Numbered from the stretch's first letter, positions 43,791-55,905 are shown. The stretch is DNA of 64,000 bases from Tubiluchus corallicola (GCA_030141605.1 JAQGDQ010000914.1:16889-80888), one strand, 5' to 3'. Notes: generated from the letters alone by a model not told the origin. Numbers and translations are program-made.

Positions 43791-44836
43791 TTGCTATTGT
43801 TAAAAGTCATTCGCATAGTAAACTCTTGTTTTTTCATAAACTTTTTATATTTGAACGTGTTCAGCATTTTTCTAAACAGCATTGAGTATTGTTACGTTCA
43901 GTATGTTGTTCAAGGCGTTTAAAAATTGAAATTGCAAGTTTTGCAAACGTTTCACTTGTTTATTTAAATTTGTTGTTGTTGTTAATACAATTATAAATGA
44001 CAATTTCAGTTGTTTGTATTGTTATTTTGTACGTATTTGTAAAGTTCACCTAATTCTGCTCGACTAGTTCCTAGCTAAGTTGAATTTGTTGGTCTACTAT
44101 ACTCATACATGTAAATAGGCTTTGCTCATTATAGCAATGTCAGCATGTAGCAATGTCCCCAGAGCTAAGTATACAGGCTACAGTTATAAGTTCAGCAAAG
44201 TTGACTAGAATTATAATGAAAATTGTTGCAAAGATATTGTAGTTTGTACGTATTGGAGTTTCTGTTAAACTGTTTGTATTAATTTGCAATCTGCAAAGAA
44301 TTTAATACAGTTTTATAATGGTTTTTGTAAAAACAAAGTTTCAGTATTTATTTCAGTGACCTGTAATTGTTTGATTGTAATAGTGATAATTATACGTCTC
44401 CACTTTAACGTGGTAAACAGCCATCGATGGTATGGCAAATGAAACAGCCAGAACACGTATTGATCCCAGTTGTCGCCCATCCGTTTACTGACCAGGTGTG
44501 ATGTTACTCAACTTCAGTGTATAAGCAGACACAATGACCAGTTGGCTCTTTAGCCTGGCCCAGAATGCAAGACAGAGAGAGAGAGAGAGAGAAGGGTTTT
44601 ATACGTCTTCATCTCTGCTTTCAATAAAATATGGATAGCTTTTAAATAATCTCACTACATACAAGTCAGTTTATGTTGATTAATAAATAATACATTATTC
44701 TTAGTGCAGCAAAAAACAAACAATTCTTACTAAACGGCACAAAATTGTAGGTGTGTCATAAAAATCTTGATTTTATCTTAAATTTTTTTACATAGTTATG
44801 CTTATTTACATGAACATTACAACAAATTTTTCGTGG

Positions 44837-47341
44837 TTACCTTCTATATCTGTACCGCTTGAAGTGAAACCACAACTGAAAAATGCCATTGTGAAACTGA
44901 CAGCGGAAGCCGCGCTTGTAGGAGTACTCCCATTCTCGATTGACAACCTTAAATGCAATGTCTTCGTACGGCGGCCCTGCGCGAAATCTCAACATGGCAA
45001 AATCCTTGTTTTCCGGAAGAGGAGTCAGAAAATATTCGGGCGTTGAAGATTTGTCTATTATGTCCGGGTAGAAAATGTTGAATTTATACCCCTGTACGAT
45101 TTTAGGTGGCGGGTTATCAAAATCGTAGTGGGTCTGGTTATATTTGTTCCACTCAAATCCGGTGTGAACGCGATTGAAGAAGCGCGGCTTTCTCGGCCGG
45201 TATTTATCCTGCCACAGGTAAGAGGTGTTGTCAAGCGGAACCTCGACACTGAATTGAGCCTCTTCGCCACTCATGCCTTTCCTGGCTTCTCGCTCAAAAG
45301 CGGCATCTTCTGCAGACATGACTCGACCTCTTTCGGAAATTTCCCGTCTCTTGAATTGCAACCTTTCCAAGTCTAACATGGCATCCATAATGACAGTGCC
45401 AAGATCTAGATCCTTTTCCTTAGTTAGTTTTGGGCTATATCTGCCGGCTTCGTATTCTTCGTAATAGTAATTATTAACAATATCTTCAGTTTCTTCTTTT
45501 CCTGAACTTTGATCACCGTCTGCCTCTTCAGAAATCTTGATAAATTCGGCTGTGCTGTCTTCATCCCGTTCTTCTTTCACAGTAACATCCATAACACTGG
45601 GTACTTCAACCGGTTGTTCCTCCGAGCTAATAGTAATGTCACGTTCACCTCGCAATTCTTCTGCTTCTCGCTTTACTATGAGGTCAGCAATAGCTTCTGA
45701 CTGCTTGAAAGATTTCGCTGTGGCCTTTGGTGAATTTGTCACACTTCTGGGCAAACTTGGTCCAGGGGAGGGTTGACTAGTGCTGCCCTCCTGTGCTATT
45801 ATTGGAAACAATGGCATACTTTCCACACCTTGTTCTTGCTTTAGCTGGAATAATTTTTTCCGCAACAAATCCTGATGTCGATCGCGGAGTCGTGCTTTTG
45901 CCATGTACGCTTGCAACTGCTGTAGTAAAGACTCCCAATATCCTATATCAATACCTTCTTCTCCACTCCGGATTTTACTAATAATCTGCTGCTGTAGTAT
46001 TGCGAGCTGATTTGATGTCTTTCCCCGGAATACTTTACTAATGTCTTGTCGAACAGCGTCATTAATGCCTTCCCGCCTGGTGCCCACATGTTCCTTATTC
46101 AGAGGATCAATTTTCCGTAACTTATTTAGTTCATCTTCTGTAACAATTGTCATGTCTTTCCAATAATCGAGATTGTGAGCATCATCTAAGTCCATATAAA
46201 CTTTAATATCCTCCAAAAGATCTTCTAGATCGCCAATTGTTAATCCAGTGAGATAAGTGTACGGCTCGTTCATTTCAACTGCTTCAGTTTCTTCGTCCGC
46301 AGTTATGTATTTGGCAAGTAAGTCAATGGGCTTTGCTCTTCCATCTTGAATACGGATTTTTGATCTAAGTTTTGCTTGCTGTAGATGAAATTTCTCTTCT
46401 TGTTGAGACCAGCCGGCAAACTGTTCAGATTCCTTTGTCCGTTGTAATAACTGCAGTTCCTCTTCTCTCTGCAAGCGCTCGTGTTCTCTTTGTAAGCGAG
46501 CTTGCTTCACCTTTTCCAATTCCCTTCTATTTTCCTCTAGGTTTTTCATGTTCATTTTGGCAATCTCTTGATTTGTCAATTCTTGAAGACCCTCGTGCTC
46601 TAGTTTCTTTTTCCACACAAATGTATCAAGTAACGTCGCATCTCCAAATGGGTTATCGGTGTTGGTGTATCCGAGGTAGTCTTTGTCCCAGCCCATTTTC
46701 ATACGTCGTTGTCGCTCTTTTGCTTCCTTTTTGGCTAGCCGCCTTGCTCGTTTTTCTTCTGGTGTTTCATTAAGCTTCATTAGTTCCTTTTGTTTTAGTT
46801 TCTCTTCTTTCGTAAGTGGTTTACTTTCCGGAATTCTACGCTCGCTTCCGTCGTCTAGTTCCTGTTCACTAGACGCCGAGTCACTATTATTCGATGACGT
46901 TTGTCGTTTAGTAGGTTTCTTTTCCTTGCGTCGTATTGACTCCGAACGCGACCGTGACCTCCTTTTCCTGTGGTTCATCTCTTGTTCACTAGACTCGTTA
47001 CTGTCGGACGAACTTCGTGGTCTCGCACGTTTGGTCTTTTTCTTGTGCTGCTTTGGCAGTGGACTATGTCTTGATCGTTTCTTACGATATTCTCGTGATC
47101 TTGATCGGCTCTGTCGTCGTCGACGAGTTTTTTCTTTCGTTCTGCTATGAGAGCGAGATCTGCGTCGAGCGGATGATCTCCTGATTTCATCAGAACTTGA
47201 CGCGGTATTTTTTGGTCGTCGCCTTGGCGATGGCGACGATTCAGAACTGGCACTCGAATTTTCAGAGGACTGTGAATGCTGGTGCCACTTTTTCTCATAT
47301 CTACTTCTAGATCTATCATAGTCAACGTGCGGTTTACCCAT
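44837..47341 (-). CDS. CACTIN: Cactin, spliceosome-associated protein, single coding exon, 834 aa
   Basis: One uninterrupted frame starts MGKPHVDYDRSRSRYEKKWH and ends FHNGIFQLWFHFKRYRYRR, the invariant Cactin C-terminus. Residues 1 to about 180 are Arg/Ser-rich (RS-like) with many acidic and basic runs. About 190-330 is a charged coiled coil (EKLKQKELMKLNETPEEKRA, ELEKVKQARLQREHERLQRE). The middle conserved domain includes TGLTIGDLEDLLEDIKVYMD and REGINDAVRQDI. The last about 125 residues are the CactinC domain (YRPRKPRFFNRVHTGFEWNK). Known role: a nuclear protein linked to pre-mRNA splicing and, in flies and mammals, to NF-kB/Toll pathway control. Human CACTIN is 758 aa; the excess here is mainly in the RS region. 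A TTTTTTCCAG acceptor about 80 bp before the ATG (boundary at 47424) suggests a 5' UTR intron. Confidence 0.97.
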   Translation of the reverse strand: MGKPHVDYDRSRSRYEKKWHQHSQSSENSSASSESSPSPRRRPKNTASSSDEIRRSSARRRSRSHSRTKEKTRRRRQSRSRSREYRKKRSRHSPLPKQHKKKTKRARPRSSSDSNESSEQEMNHRKRRSRSRSESIRRKEKKPTKRQTSSNNSDSASSEQELDDGSERRIPESKPLTKEEKLKQKELMKLNETPEEKRARRLAKKEAKERQRRMKMGWDKDYLGYTNTDNPFGDATLLDTFVWKKKLEHEGLQELTNQEIAKMNMKNLEENRRELEKVKQARLQREHERLQREEELQLLQRTKESEQFAGWSQQEEKFHLQQAKLRSKIRIQDGRAKPIDLLAKYITADEETEAVEMNEPYTYLTGLTIGDLEDLLEDIKVYMDLDDAHNLDYWKDMTIVTEDELNKLRKIDPLNKEHVGTRREGINDAVRQDISKVFRGKTSNQLAILQQQIISKIRSGEEGIDIGYWESLLQQLQAYMAKARLRDRHQDLLRKKLFQLKQEQGVESMPLFPIIAQEGSTSQPSPGPSLPRSVTNSPKATAKSFKQSEAIADLIVKREAEELRGERDITISSEEQPVEVPSVMDVTVKEERDEDSTAEFIKISEEADGDQSSGKEETEDIVNNYYYEEYEAGRYSPKLTKEKDLDLGTVIMDAMLDLERLQFKRREISERGRVMSAEDAAFEREARKGMSGEEAQFSVEVPLDNTSYLWQDKYRPRKPRFFNRVHTGFEWNKYNQTHYDFDNPPPKIVQGYKFNIFYPDIIDKSSTPEYFLTPLPENKDFAMLRFRAGPPYEDIAFKVVNREWEYSYKRGFRCQFHNGIFQLWFHFKRYRYRR

Positions 47342-47587
47342 GTTTGTTCATGAAGCGTGGCACGTTGAGCGTTCTTTCAAAGACGCTTCAATACCTTACT
47401 TCTGCTGAATATCTTCACCGCTTTCTGGAAAAAAGTAAATTATTTAATTAATTTTCTTTACACAACTAGGTCTGGAAATTTCCATAAGCAACGTCTTCAA
47501 GAATCATCGATTATAATCCTATTCGTGAGGAAACTGTTTTGCAGGGTTCTTGTTAGTAAACTAATTTTACTGAATACAGTTATATAT

Positions 47588-48107
47588 CAGGGATGAGAAT
47601 GACAAATTGCAAGAAACTCTGAAACAGGCCGGGGGGTTGGGGACCACGTAGGCCCCCATGCGGGTTCAAGGAGGGTGAAGCCCCCATTGCAGCCAGCAAC
47701 AAATTGCAATTTCGTGACCATAGTCTAAGTGGACTTAAAATATCAGTTACCTTGTTTCATGTATAATTTAAAATACCCAACTATCAAGGATACATGATAC
47801 TTAATTGTCTCAAAAACGCCCAAGTACTGGCCGCTCCTATGCAAAAGTATATAAAAACTGTCTGCAATTGACTCGAATAACTCCGCTCATTTAATTCTAT
47901 ATTTTTATACATAGAGATACACACGTGGTTACACTGATGTACGTGATGTAAACAAAGTGACGGCCTGCCAACTAGCGGTCAGTTTGTGAAATAATGTACT
48001 GGGTCTATAAAAATTTTCTCAACGAATTTACGCGATTTACAAAAATGGCACTACTGGTCTTCCAAAAAGTCGGAATTCCGCGTATCCGCGGAAAATTCTC
48101 ATCCCTG
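47588..48107 (-). mobile_element. MITE family B, copy 3
   Basis: 520 bp, same CAGGGATGAGAATGACAAAT start and TCTCATCCCTG end as the other copies. Flanks ATATAT and GTATAT give an imperfect 6-bp duplication. It lies about 250 bp upstream of the CACTIN ATG. Confidence 0.85.
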
Positions 48108-48164
48108 GTATATGCCTTATACACAAGCAAACTACAATCACGTATAAAAACAGGTTTTCGTTGT

Positions 48165-48910
48165 TATTAATTAGGGAATTAATAATACACTAGCAAAGGC
48201 CCCGCAAAAAATTTTGCGTATAAACACACGTATAATCAATAATACGCGAACATTCTACCTAGCCCTCATTTATAACACAAAGCCCGTAACATCCTGCCTA
48301 CTGTTTGTTTACTTACCTAACGCAAAGCAGCTTTTACTGAATTAAAGCTATAAGCAGAGTACAATGGATGACGTCACAACAATGGCATTGCGTCAGCAGT
48401 TTTCTAAGAGAAAATTGCCGAAAATAGAACATCTAATTAACTCGCCAGCACTCCTCTCGGTGGACCTGTCCTAAAATGCAGCTCACATCATCGTGTAGCC
48501 CTGTCCTTCCTCTTTGTAAAGAGCCCCATATCTCCTTCCTAGAGTCCCACCGGGCGACGCTAGAACGTTTTTCCCGCATGCTGTTTGGTCAAAATTTCGA
48601 AAAAATCGCGAGTTGGGTCCGGGAAAACGCCCGTTGCGGGACCCCGTGGCCCTCTCGCGAATTCTAAATAGACCCATGACACCCACCGCTAAACGGGCTA
48701 TCTATCCATACCCAGCACCACCCTCGGCCCATTCCCGTTCTCCACATCTCAGCCGTATAACTTTTGCAAAAAACGGCCGAAAAATGGCCATTTTGGAGGT
48801 TTTTCGCCCCCCGTTCCTCCCGGTGGGCCCGATTCGAAAAATAAACCCCCAATGAGACGACACTAGATCGAGACCTTTCTTTTGATATATAGATCGCCGC
48901 AAATGGTGCC
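48165..48910. repeat. Repeat block sharing a segment with the POMK 3' flank
   Basis: GC-richer block with GCAAAAAACGGCCGAAAAAT and, at 48823-48890, a segment matching 5722-5795 (CGAAAAATAAAC, then TCGAGACCTTTC). Overlapping short frames occur on both strands but none has supporting motifs. It is followed by a (TA)n run at 48938-48966. Confidence 0.5.
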
Positions 48911-48934
48911 CTCGTCGAACCTGTAGCCTCGAAT

Positions 48935-48968
<34 letters not shown>

Positions 48969-49360
48969 AAGAATATTAATATAAGAGTATAGATAAGGTG
49001 TTAAAAATTCACTTAAGTGTTGCTATAGCTGTATTTTAGAATTGGAAATAAATGTATAAAGTGGGTAAGATAGCGCATAAACCAGTAACAATACTACCAT
49101 AAATTGCTATTCTAAACAAACACACCGAGCGAGTACACACACCCTATACAAACTCACAACATTAAGTAAACAAAGCATGAAGTGCAAGAGCACAGGCAGG
49201 TTAACAGTAGACCTATAAACACGGTGCTCAAGGACCCGAGTGGACAATGAATATATATTAATCCAAATCAGTTTAAAAACCGGTCTGTAAATTGTAAATT
49301 GCATTTTCACATGCAGCTTGCATTTGAGTGAAAGAATTCCAGCAAAAGAACAAACTAAAA

Positions 49361-52300
49361 ATGCCAAAGAAACAAGTCGAACTGTCAGGTGCAGGATCGG
49401 TAAGTTGCATTTTCTTTAATCACTTTAACTGATTTATACCTTAAATATGACTCCATGATTTCTTGAAACTTTATAAATGCATATTTATGAACATTCATAA
49501 GAAAGCTGACAACGAGCAGTGAAGAGACTGTAAACTATCTTTAAGTGCAAGAAAAAAGTACAAAACATTAACATGGTTGTACAATGTTATTGGATTTGAT
49601 AATGACAGCACAGAATCAATTTAGCACACAGTCCGTGATGTCAAAATGGGAAACCACAAGAGTAAGAGAAAGAGTAGAAAAACACATTTTTGCACTGTGC
49701 ATTCTGTTTTTAAATAGTGACTGTGTTCTCTTTTTCTTGCTTTCTTCCGTGCTGAATTTGTGATCTATTATAAAATCCAAAAAAGTGTTTTTAACGAACA
49801 TTTGTTTCTGCATTGTAGGACTTTTCATTTATTGTGCCAAATCTTGGGGTTAAAATTACTTATGCGTGTGTGTGTATGTGTGCATGTGCGTGTGTGAGTG
49901 TGCATGTGTGTGTGCATGCATGTGTGTGTATGTGTGCATGTGCATGCATGTGTGTATGTGCATGCATGTGTGTGTGCATGTGTGTGTGTGTGTGCGTACG
50001 CGTGTGTGTGTATGTGCATGCATGTGTGTGTGTGCACATGTGTGTGTATGTGCATGCATGTGTGTATGTGCGTGTGTGCATGTCTGTGTGTACGTGCATG
50101 CACGCATGTGTGTGTGTGCGTATGCGTGTGTGTGTGCGTACATGTGTGTGTGTGCGCGCGTGCATGTGTGAATGTCTGTGTCAGCGGCGGATTATGATTT
50201 TATGGGCCTTAGGCTTGAGCTTGGAACGGGCCTTTTAAATGTTGCTATTACGTGTGTGTGTGTGTGTGTATGTGCATGCATGTGTGTGTGCATGTGTGTG
50301 TGTGTGTGCGTACGCGTGTGTGTGTATGTGCGTGCATGCGTGTGTGTGTGTATGTGCGTGCGTGTTTGTGCGTGTGTGTGTATGTGTGTGCGTGTGTGTG
50401 TGTGAATGTCTGTGTGCATGTGCGTGCATGCGTTTGCGCGTGCATGTGCATGACATTCATTTATCAAATTTATGCAGTACGCATTAACCACTACATACAA
50501 TTTTGAATTAGTTTGTATCTCATTCAGTTCATTCCTAATGAAGTCTTCTTCAATAATTAATTCATGCTGGCAAGCCCAATAAATTTACTGAAGAGGCTTT
50601 TCTTCCATGCTAAAATTTAACATTTATTTTCACTTAGTGTTGTTCAACTTGAGTAGGGTTACCATATTGTCTGAGTTGAAAAAGAGGACACTTTTTCGCA
50701 CACTTGTAAGTAGGCAAAAATAACCAGTCCAAGGTCTATTAAAACAATGCAATTATACAAGTAGGCCTACATGTATTCTAATAGCAACACCAAATGGCTA
50801 TACGTCAAAAAACATTAACACACGGCAACTGTCAGTCGCCTGCTTCTTCTTGGCTCTCAAGAATCACATTTGAGATGTTAGCAACATCTTGCATTGAAAA
50901 TTAACGAGCTTTTTTTCGTCTCGTACTATCGTACGTCTCTGCAGTTAGCAATGTCCGTACATACTTACGGATTGAGGCAAAACCCAGACAAACTGGCGAT
51001 GTTTTGAAAACCCGCCCAGACAGAGGCCCAAAAAGAGGACGTGTCCGGGGAAACCTGGACTTATGGTTACTCTAAACTTGAGTGACCATTTAGAATGCTC
51101 GTTGACGAGAAAGTTAAGTTATTACTTTGACCGATGCATTTGTACATCTTTAATCATCGTTTTGAAAAAATGATTCAATTTTTCGGCTAAGCAACGTGTC
51201 AGATTTGAATGAGAGCTGTACAGAATGGGTAAAATTCGTTGCAAAACTTACCTAAATTCCATTACACTCAAAAGCACCACATGTTTTGAGGACAGAGTAC
51301 AGAAAAAACACAGTCTTGACAAAAGTACAAACTGTCAATAACGCAACATGAAAAAAAACATACTTAACTACTTGTTTGGTGTAATTACATAGTACTAACA
51401 ACATCTGACAGATGCGATTGTGGTTTTTTATTAATATTATTTACTTTTATTATTATTATTAATATTGTTATTATTATTATTATTATTATTATTGTTGTTA
51501 TTATTATTATTGTTATTATTATTATTATTGTTATTGTTATTATTATTGTTATTATTATTATTATAAACTCCAAAGAAATAGTTTCTTGTGATCTTTAGTG
51601 AATCTTAGTTACTTTTCTTTTTCATCTGAAGACAGTACACAGTGGTGTAACTTAAACATTGTTTTGTTTCATTTCTTCATAATGGCACCATAGGCCACAT
51701 ACGAAAAGAGCAAACAGTTAACCTTCACTAATTTATACGGGTGAGCATCGAACGCTCTTTCTTGATTCGAGTCCAAAACTATAGATTCGAATAATTCAGC
51801 ACTTCAATCACATATGTTCCTGATCATTAAAACGATTGAAATTAGCATAATTTAGCTGTGATTTCTGCACACAACATTAAACAAATTACTAGTCGTTTTA
51901 TTGCAGAACGAAATCTAGTGATATGCATGATCTTTATAAGACTAATTTTTACTGGTGGTTCGAAAACTTGTTCGAAAATCGTTCAATCTCAATTCGGATT
52001 CGAAACACTGAAGTTCGGTTCGATTCGAATTCGAAAGTCACAAATTCGGTTCGATTCGAATTCACTTTCTGGTAGAGAATGCTCACCCCACTAATTTAGC
52101 GTTTAATCAATGTACAAAAGAAGTGAAAGGCCAAAAGAATCTAGTAACCCATGCAGCTGATTCGCATCTTCTCAGAGAACAATGATGTTTATGCACAGTT
52201 TCAGTACAAAGATCCGTACGTGAATTACGCCTTCAGGCCAGATGATCACGAAGTCCACGACAGCACAATTTCAGCGAAGATCAAAGCTGCAGAAGAAGCA

Positions 52301-53574
52301 GAAGAGAAGGATGAATTTGTAGTTACGCGCACAAAGCCTCAAGGTTATATGTGCTGTGCCACCGTGACAATATGCGTCGTGTTTGTAGTCATAACAGTCG
52401 TCTTAACCGTCATCTTTGCAAGTGAGTATTTTGCGTTGTAAATAGGGGTGACGAATAGCCAAGTGGTCATTGCATATGTACGAACCGAAGTTAAGCAACG
52501 CCAAGCCCGGCCAATGGTAGTATTAGGCAGGTTTGAGTTACAACGCTTGCTATGGGTGGTTTCATTTGCCATGCTGATTTTGGCTGCTTTAGGAACGTGG
52601 CTTACTAGTATAGTGTTTCTTCTCACAGAACTAGCTGCAATAATGAGCCTAGGTTTCAGTCTTGCCACAAGCTTGCTATGGGTGGTTTCATTTGCCATGC
52701 TGATTTTGGCTGCTTTACGAACATGGCTTACTGGTATAGTGTTTCTTCTCACAGAACCAGCTGCAATAATGAGCCTAGGTTCCAATCTTGCCACAAGTAT
52801 CCAATTTACGTTGGCACTACCACTGACTGCAGATTGGATAAGATTGCAGTGTGTCGAATTCAATAAAAAATACAGCTAGTTACTAAACAACATGGAAAGT
52901 TTAACAGACTGTCAGACAATTAAGAACATTTTTGCAAAAAACAACTTTTTGATGCAAATCTCCCTAACTAATTTGCTAGTGACAGGAGGTACGTGTTGAC
53001 GTTGTTCTTCAATCGAGTCTGTAGTAAACTATACCTCAGCAATTTTCTACTGGAGAATTCCATGGATAAGAGGCCCGGGGGAAAAGCCAAGCCAGATTTA
53101 TAGGCGGCTGTTCGGCACACAGTAATGTGCAGTCCCAGTGTCAGAAGATGAAAAGCAGCAGAAACGCTAGCAGTAAGAACAAACTGAGCATTCAGGAATC
53201 AGTGACGAGTGATCCTGAGCGACACATGAACATGAATAAATGTAGCAGTTCACCCTCAGTACATAATTTCTCTGATGCATTAATCACCACATCCAGGGCC
53301 TATTTCAGCCTAGGCGAGGCCCGGGGAAGTGGAGCGTGTGAGGCCCCATCGGGGGGGGGGTAAGTGCCGGGGCAGGCGCTACCGTGGTTGGCGCCTAGAA
53401 AATTTTTGGACTGCTAGAACGCCGGAGAAGCATTTTCGAAGAGAAAATATGGAGTTATACAGTTGTTAAAGGAAAGAACAATTGAAAGAAAAACTGCTTT
53501 ATTCTCAAAACCAGTCCTTAATACTTGTCAATACTGGCAAACGGCGAGCCTGCGGCGAGAGAGGGAGAGAGAGA

Positions 53575-53653
<79 letters not shown>

Positions 53654-53908
53654 AAGTATGTTCGCATAAAGCAAAAAGATGTTACCTTGGCGCGAGGCCC
53701 CCATGGAGGGTGAGGCCCCGGGGAAGTATCCCCACTTCCCCCCCTTGAAATAGGCCCTGACCACATCACACTACATCTAAAGTGTAAACCAATTCAAATC
53801 CAGGCGTACATATGTGATCTTACTAACCTCTATGAGTCTATCATTTACAATGCTTTTAATTTGATTTCAGAACTGGAAGAGGACGACTACGATGGGACGT
53901 GCGGATAG
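49361..53908 (+). CDS. Unrecognised single-pass membrane protein, 3 exons, 113 aa
   Basis: Exons 49361-49399, 52157-52421 and 53871-53908 join in frame (phases 0 and 1) with GTAAGT and GTGAGT donors and CAG acceptors. The protein begins [13 protein letters not shown]. It then has a polar region with aromatic residues ([20 protein letters not shown]), a charged helix ([19 protein letters not shown]), and a membrane helix at about 80-101 ([23 protein letters not shown]) after a double cysteine that could be palmitoylated. It ends with a short acidic tail, [12 protein letters not shown]. There is no signal peptide, so the N-terminus is probably cytosolic or the protein is tail-anchored-like. An AATAAA at 53986 lies 78 bp past the stop. 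I do not recognise the family. The splice pattern and polyadenylation signal argue that it is real, but the evidence is structural only. Confidence 0.65.
49862..50456. repeat. TG/GCATG-type microsatellite, interrupted
   Basis: Two long tracts of (TG)n with CATG, CGTG and TATG variants. They are separated at about 50183-50247 by a fragment starting CAGCGGCGGATTATGA, which looks like one end of a hAT-type MITE. Repetitive open frames on both strands are artefacts. It lies in intron 1 of the small membrane-protein gene. Confidence 0.95.
50654..51074. mobile_element. hAT-type MITE (TAGGGTTACCAT termini)
   Basis: Starts TAGGGTTACCATATTGTCTG and ends GACTTATGGTTACTCTA, with AAAGAGGAC subterminal motifs on both arms. 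A perfect 8-bp duplication AACTTGAG flanks it (50646-50653, 51075-51082). There is no transposase. The layout resembles short hAT elements known from many animals. Confidence 0.92.
51436..51565. repeat. ATT trinucleotide microsatellite
   Basis: (TTA)n with TTG variants over about 130 bp in intron 1 of the small membrane-protein gene. Confidence 0.95.
51736..52090. mobile_element. hAT-type MITE with GGGTGAGCAT termini
   Basis: Ends TACGGGTGAGCAT and ATGCTCACCCCA are inverted repeats, with a perfect 8-bp duplication CTAATTTA on both sides (51728-51735, 52091-52098). The interior is made of short TTCGATTCGAATTCG-like repeats. It ends 66 bp before exon 2 of the membrane-protein gene. Confidence 0.9.
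52545..52796. repeat. Tandem duplication, 126-bp unit, two copies
   Basis: GCTTGCTATGGGTGGTTTCA starts each unit and CTTGCCACAA ends it; the copies differ at only a few bases. Since 126 is 42 codons, a plus-strand frame stays open over both (52448-52879). It sits inside intron 2 and has no splice support. Just upstream (52487-52502) is ACCGAAGTTAAGCA, identical to the 5S box-A region at 8253-8368, which suggests a diverged 5S-derived element. Confidence 0.85.
53294..53759. mobile_element. hAT-type MITE carrying a GA microsatellite, copy 2
   Basis: Ends CAGGGCCTATTTCAG and TGAAATAGGCCCTG are inverted. A perfect 8-bp duplication ACCACATC is at 53286-53293 and 53760-53767. An internal (GA)n tract of about 90 bp is the reverse-strand counterpart of the CT tract in 40217-40610. 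It ends about 110 bp before exon 3 of the membrane-protein gene. Confidence 0.92.
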
Positions 53909-53985
53909 CAACCTTTGCGAAATACGAAGTCAACCTTGTGAAAATCTATGACTTTATTAATAGTGCCATTCTCAGAACTTTGTTA

Positions 53986-53991
53986 AATAAA
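53986..53991 (+). promoter_or_regulatory. Polyadenylation signal of the small membrane-protein gene
   Basis: AATAAA, 78 bp after the stop codon at 53908, preceding the TTAA-type MITE. Confidence 0.6.
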
Positions 53992-54021
53992 ACATTATAG
54001 AATAGTTTGCTTGAAAATTAA

Positions 54022-54565
54022 AGGAAGACCAGATGATTGATTAGACTCAATCTCGTTTTAATTTACTGTCCAAAATACACACTTTCTTGCCCTAAAAAAG
54101 TTAAAAATTGCTCCTTATATTTGAATAATTAGCTTAGAAATTTAATTAACGACAACCAAAGAACACAGCTATTGCTTACGCCAGAAACTAACCAAAGTTT
54201 GTGCAGTAACATCTTCCTTTGTGCATCAAGCACGTTTGCGTAAGTGTTACTGTTTAAACGCGTGAAGTCGCAAAAAATTGGCTTTACATCATATGACGTC
54301 AGAAACGAACACAGCAGTTCATGATTATGCTTATCATGGTACCGCCTTCTATTTATCGGCCACACACACGTGACAAAAAGGCACCGTTGCCAGTCTTAGT
54401 AGATTCACTAAGCCGCACGTAGCTTTGAAAGTTTAGCGAAATTTGAGTATCCGAGGTAATTATCATTTAATTTAAGCTTTGATATAAAAAAAGCTATTGT
54501 AGTTTTCAATATTTTAGAGCATTCTTTATTTTGAGCTCGTGTTTATACAATCATCCGGTTTTCCT
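54022..54565 (-). mobile_element. TTAA-targeting MITE, copy 2
   Basis: TTAA on both sides. Ends AGGAAGACCAGATGATTG and CAATCATCCGGTTTTCCT are inverted repeats. The interior is the reverse complement of 22519-23040 along its full length. No coding capacity. Confidence 0.85.
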
Positions 54566-55905
54566 TTAAGTTTACTACAGTGATCCATAGAATGAAGATG
54601 TTTATATATAGCAGAATAGGCGCTGGCTGAAAAAGTAGTTCCTTCGTAAAAGCCACAAGTAGTAAATAAATATTTTGTAAATATTGCTAAAGTTATGAAA
54701 GGAAATGTGTGTGCTCATCAAGCTGCTCCAAACAAAACATGTGCAAGAGGCTTGTGAGTTTCTAGCAGGCTTAGGTAAACAGTTACAGTAAAAAAATGAA
54801 AAATTGAATACGGATATTATAGGCTCAAAAACATAGAGTTTTTATCATTAATTTATTAGTGAAAGGCGGTAGAAATTCAGGGGGTGGGGGGCATTTGTTG
54901 TTAACAGAAAAACATTTTTTGTAAAGAAATGTACAGATAAGCGATCCGAGTGATTTGCATTCGTTTTGCCCAAGCAGCCCAAGTATGTCTATTGTTAAAA
55001 GTATGGCAGGCAAAGATGCTTAAATTTAAAAAATGAAAAATATTGGTATTTTTTTAGAAAAACAGACCAATATATTCAATTCTAAAACCATTTTTGTTGA
55101 CAGACATCTGGCAGACATTGCGTGTTAATCTTATGCAAAACTGTATTATGTGACCAAATCAGCAATTTAACTGCATTTATTGAGAGAACCTACAGATAAG
55201 GGAATCAGTAACAATCAGTCAATGATCTACACCTTAGGCTCTGTGCCTAGCATGTGTGCAGATTATGGAATATGTGAATGCTGTAGAAGGTAACGCCCTT
55301 TCAGATGAGAGGCTGATCAAAATTCACAATAACACTATGGTGGATTCAACCATGCAGCAGCTTGTTTCAGTCATAAAGCAAGGTTATGTTAGAGACTATT
55401 AGCCTTATCGTGATGAGACGAGTATTCAAGCTGGTATAATTTTTCGGGGCACACGTCGTCATATCAAAAGTGATGTGTCCTCAGATGAAAGCAAAGTCAC
55501 ATGAAGCTCATCTATTGTAAACAGGAGTCATTAGAAAGACCATAATACCTAATATTCACAAATATTATATTAGAAAACCCAAAAAACCTCTAGACAACCA
55601 TCAGAAGTTCCTCAAAACACAGATCATCAGTTAGATGTTGACCAATGTTAACAAGCAAAAAAGCATCAAGAAATTTGTCTTTCAAATCTTACGATATTTG
55701 TCAATTTTCCTCCAATATTGATTTTGAATTGAATTTATTTAACATTTCACATTCCTGTTATAAGTTGTCTATTTCATTAATATTTGAAAATGTGAAACAT
55801 CATACTAATGACTGTCTGCATTCATCTTGCAATTAAACAGTTTGAAACTACACACACCTCCACACCTCTAATGACTGATTCAAAAACAAAAAAAATCGAT
55901 AAAAA
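54566..55905. other. Intergenic, no gene recognised
   Basis: AT-rich sequence with only short open frames and no splice-supported or family motifs. I see no terminal repeats or RNA gene. Confidence 0.5.

Noticed and set aside
46372-47150. Long plus-strand frames within CACTIN
   Set aside because: They are shadows of the minus-strand CACTIN frame, caused by its biased RS/E/K-rich codons.
49825-50506. Cys/Val- and His/Thr-rich frames in the TG/CA tract
   Set aside because: They are microsatellite translations on both strands without any start context or motif.
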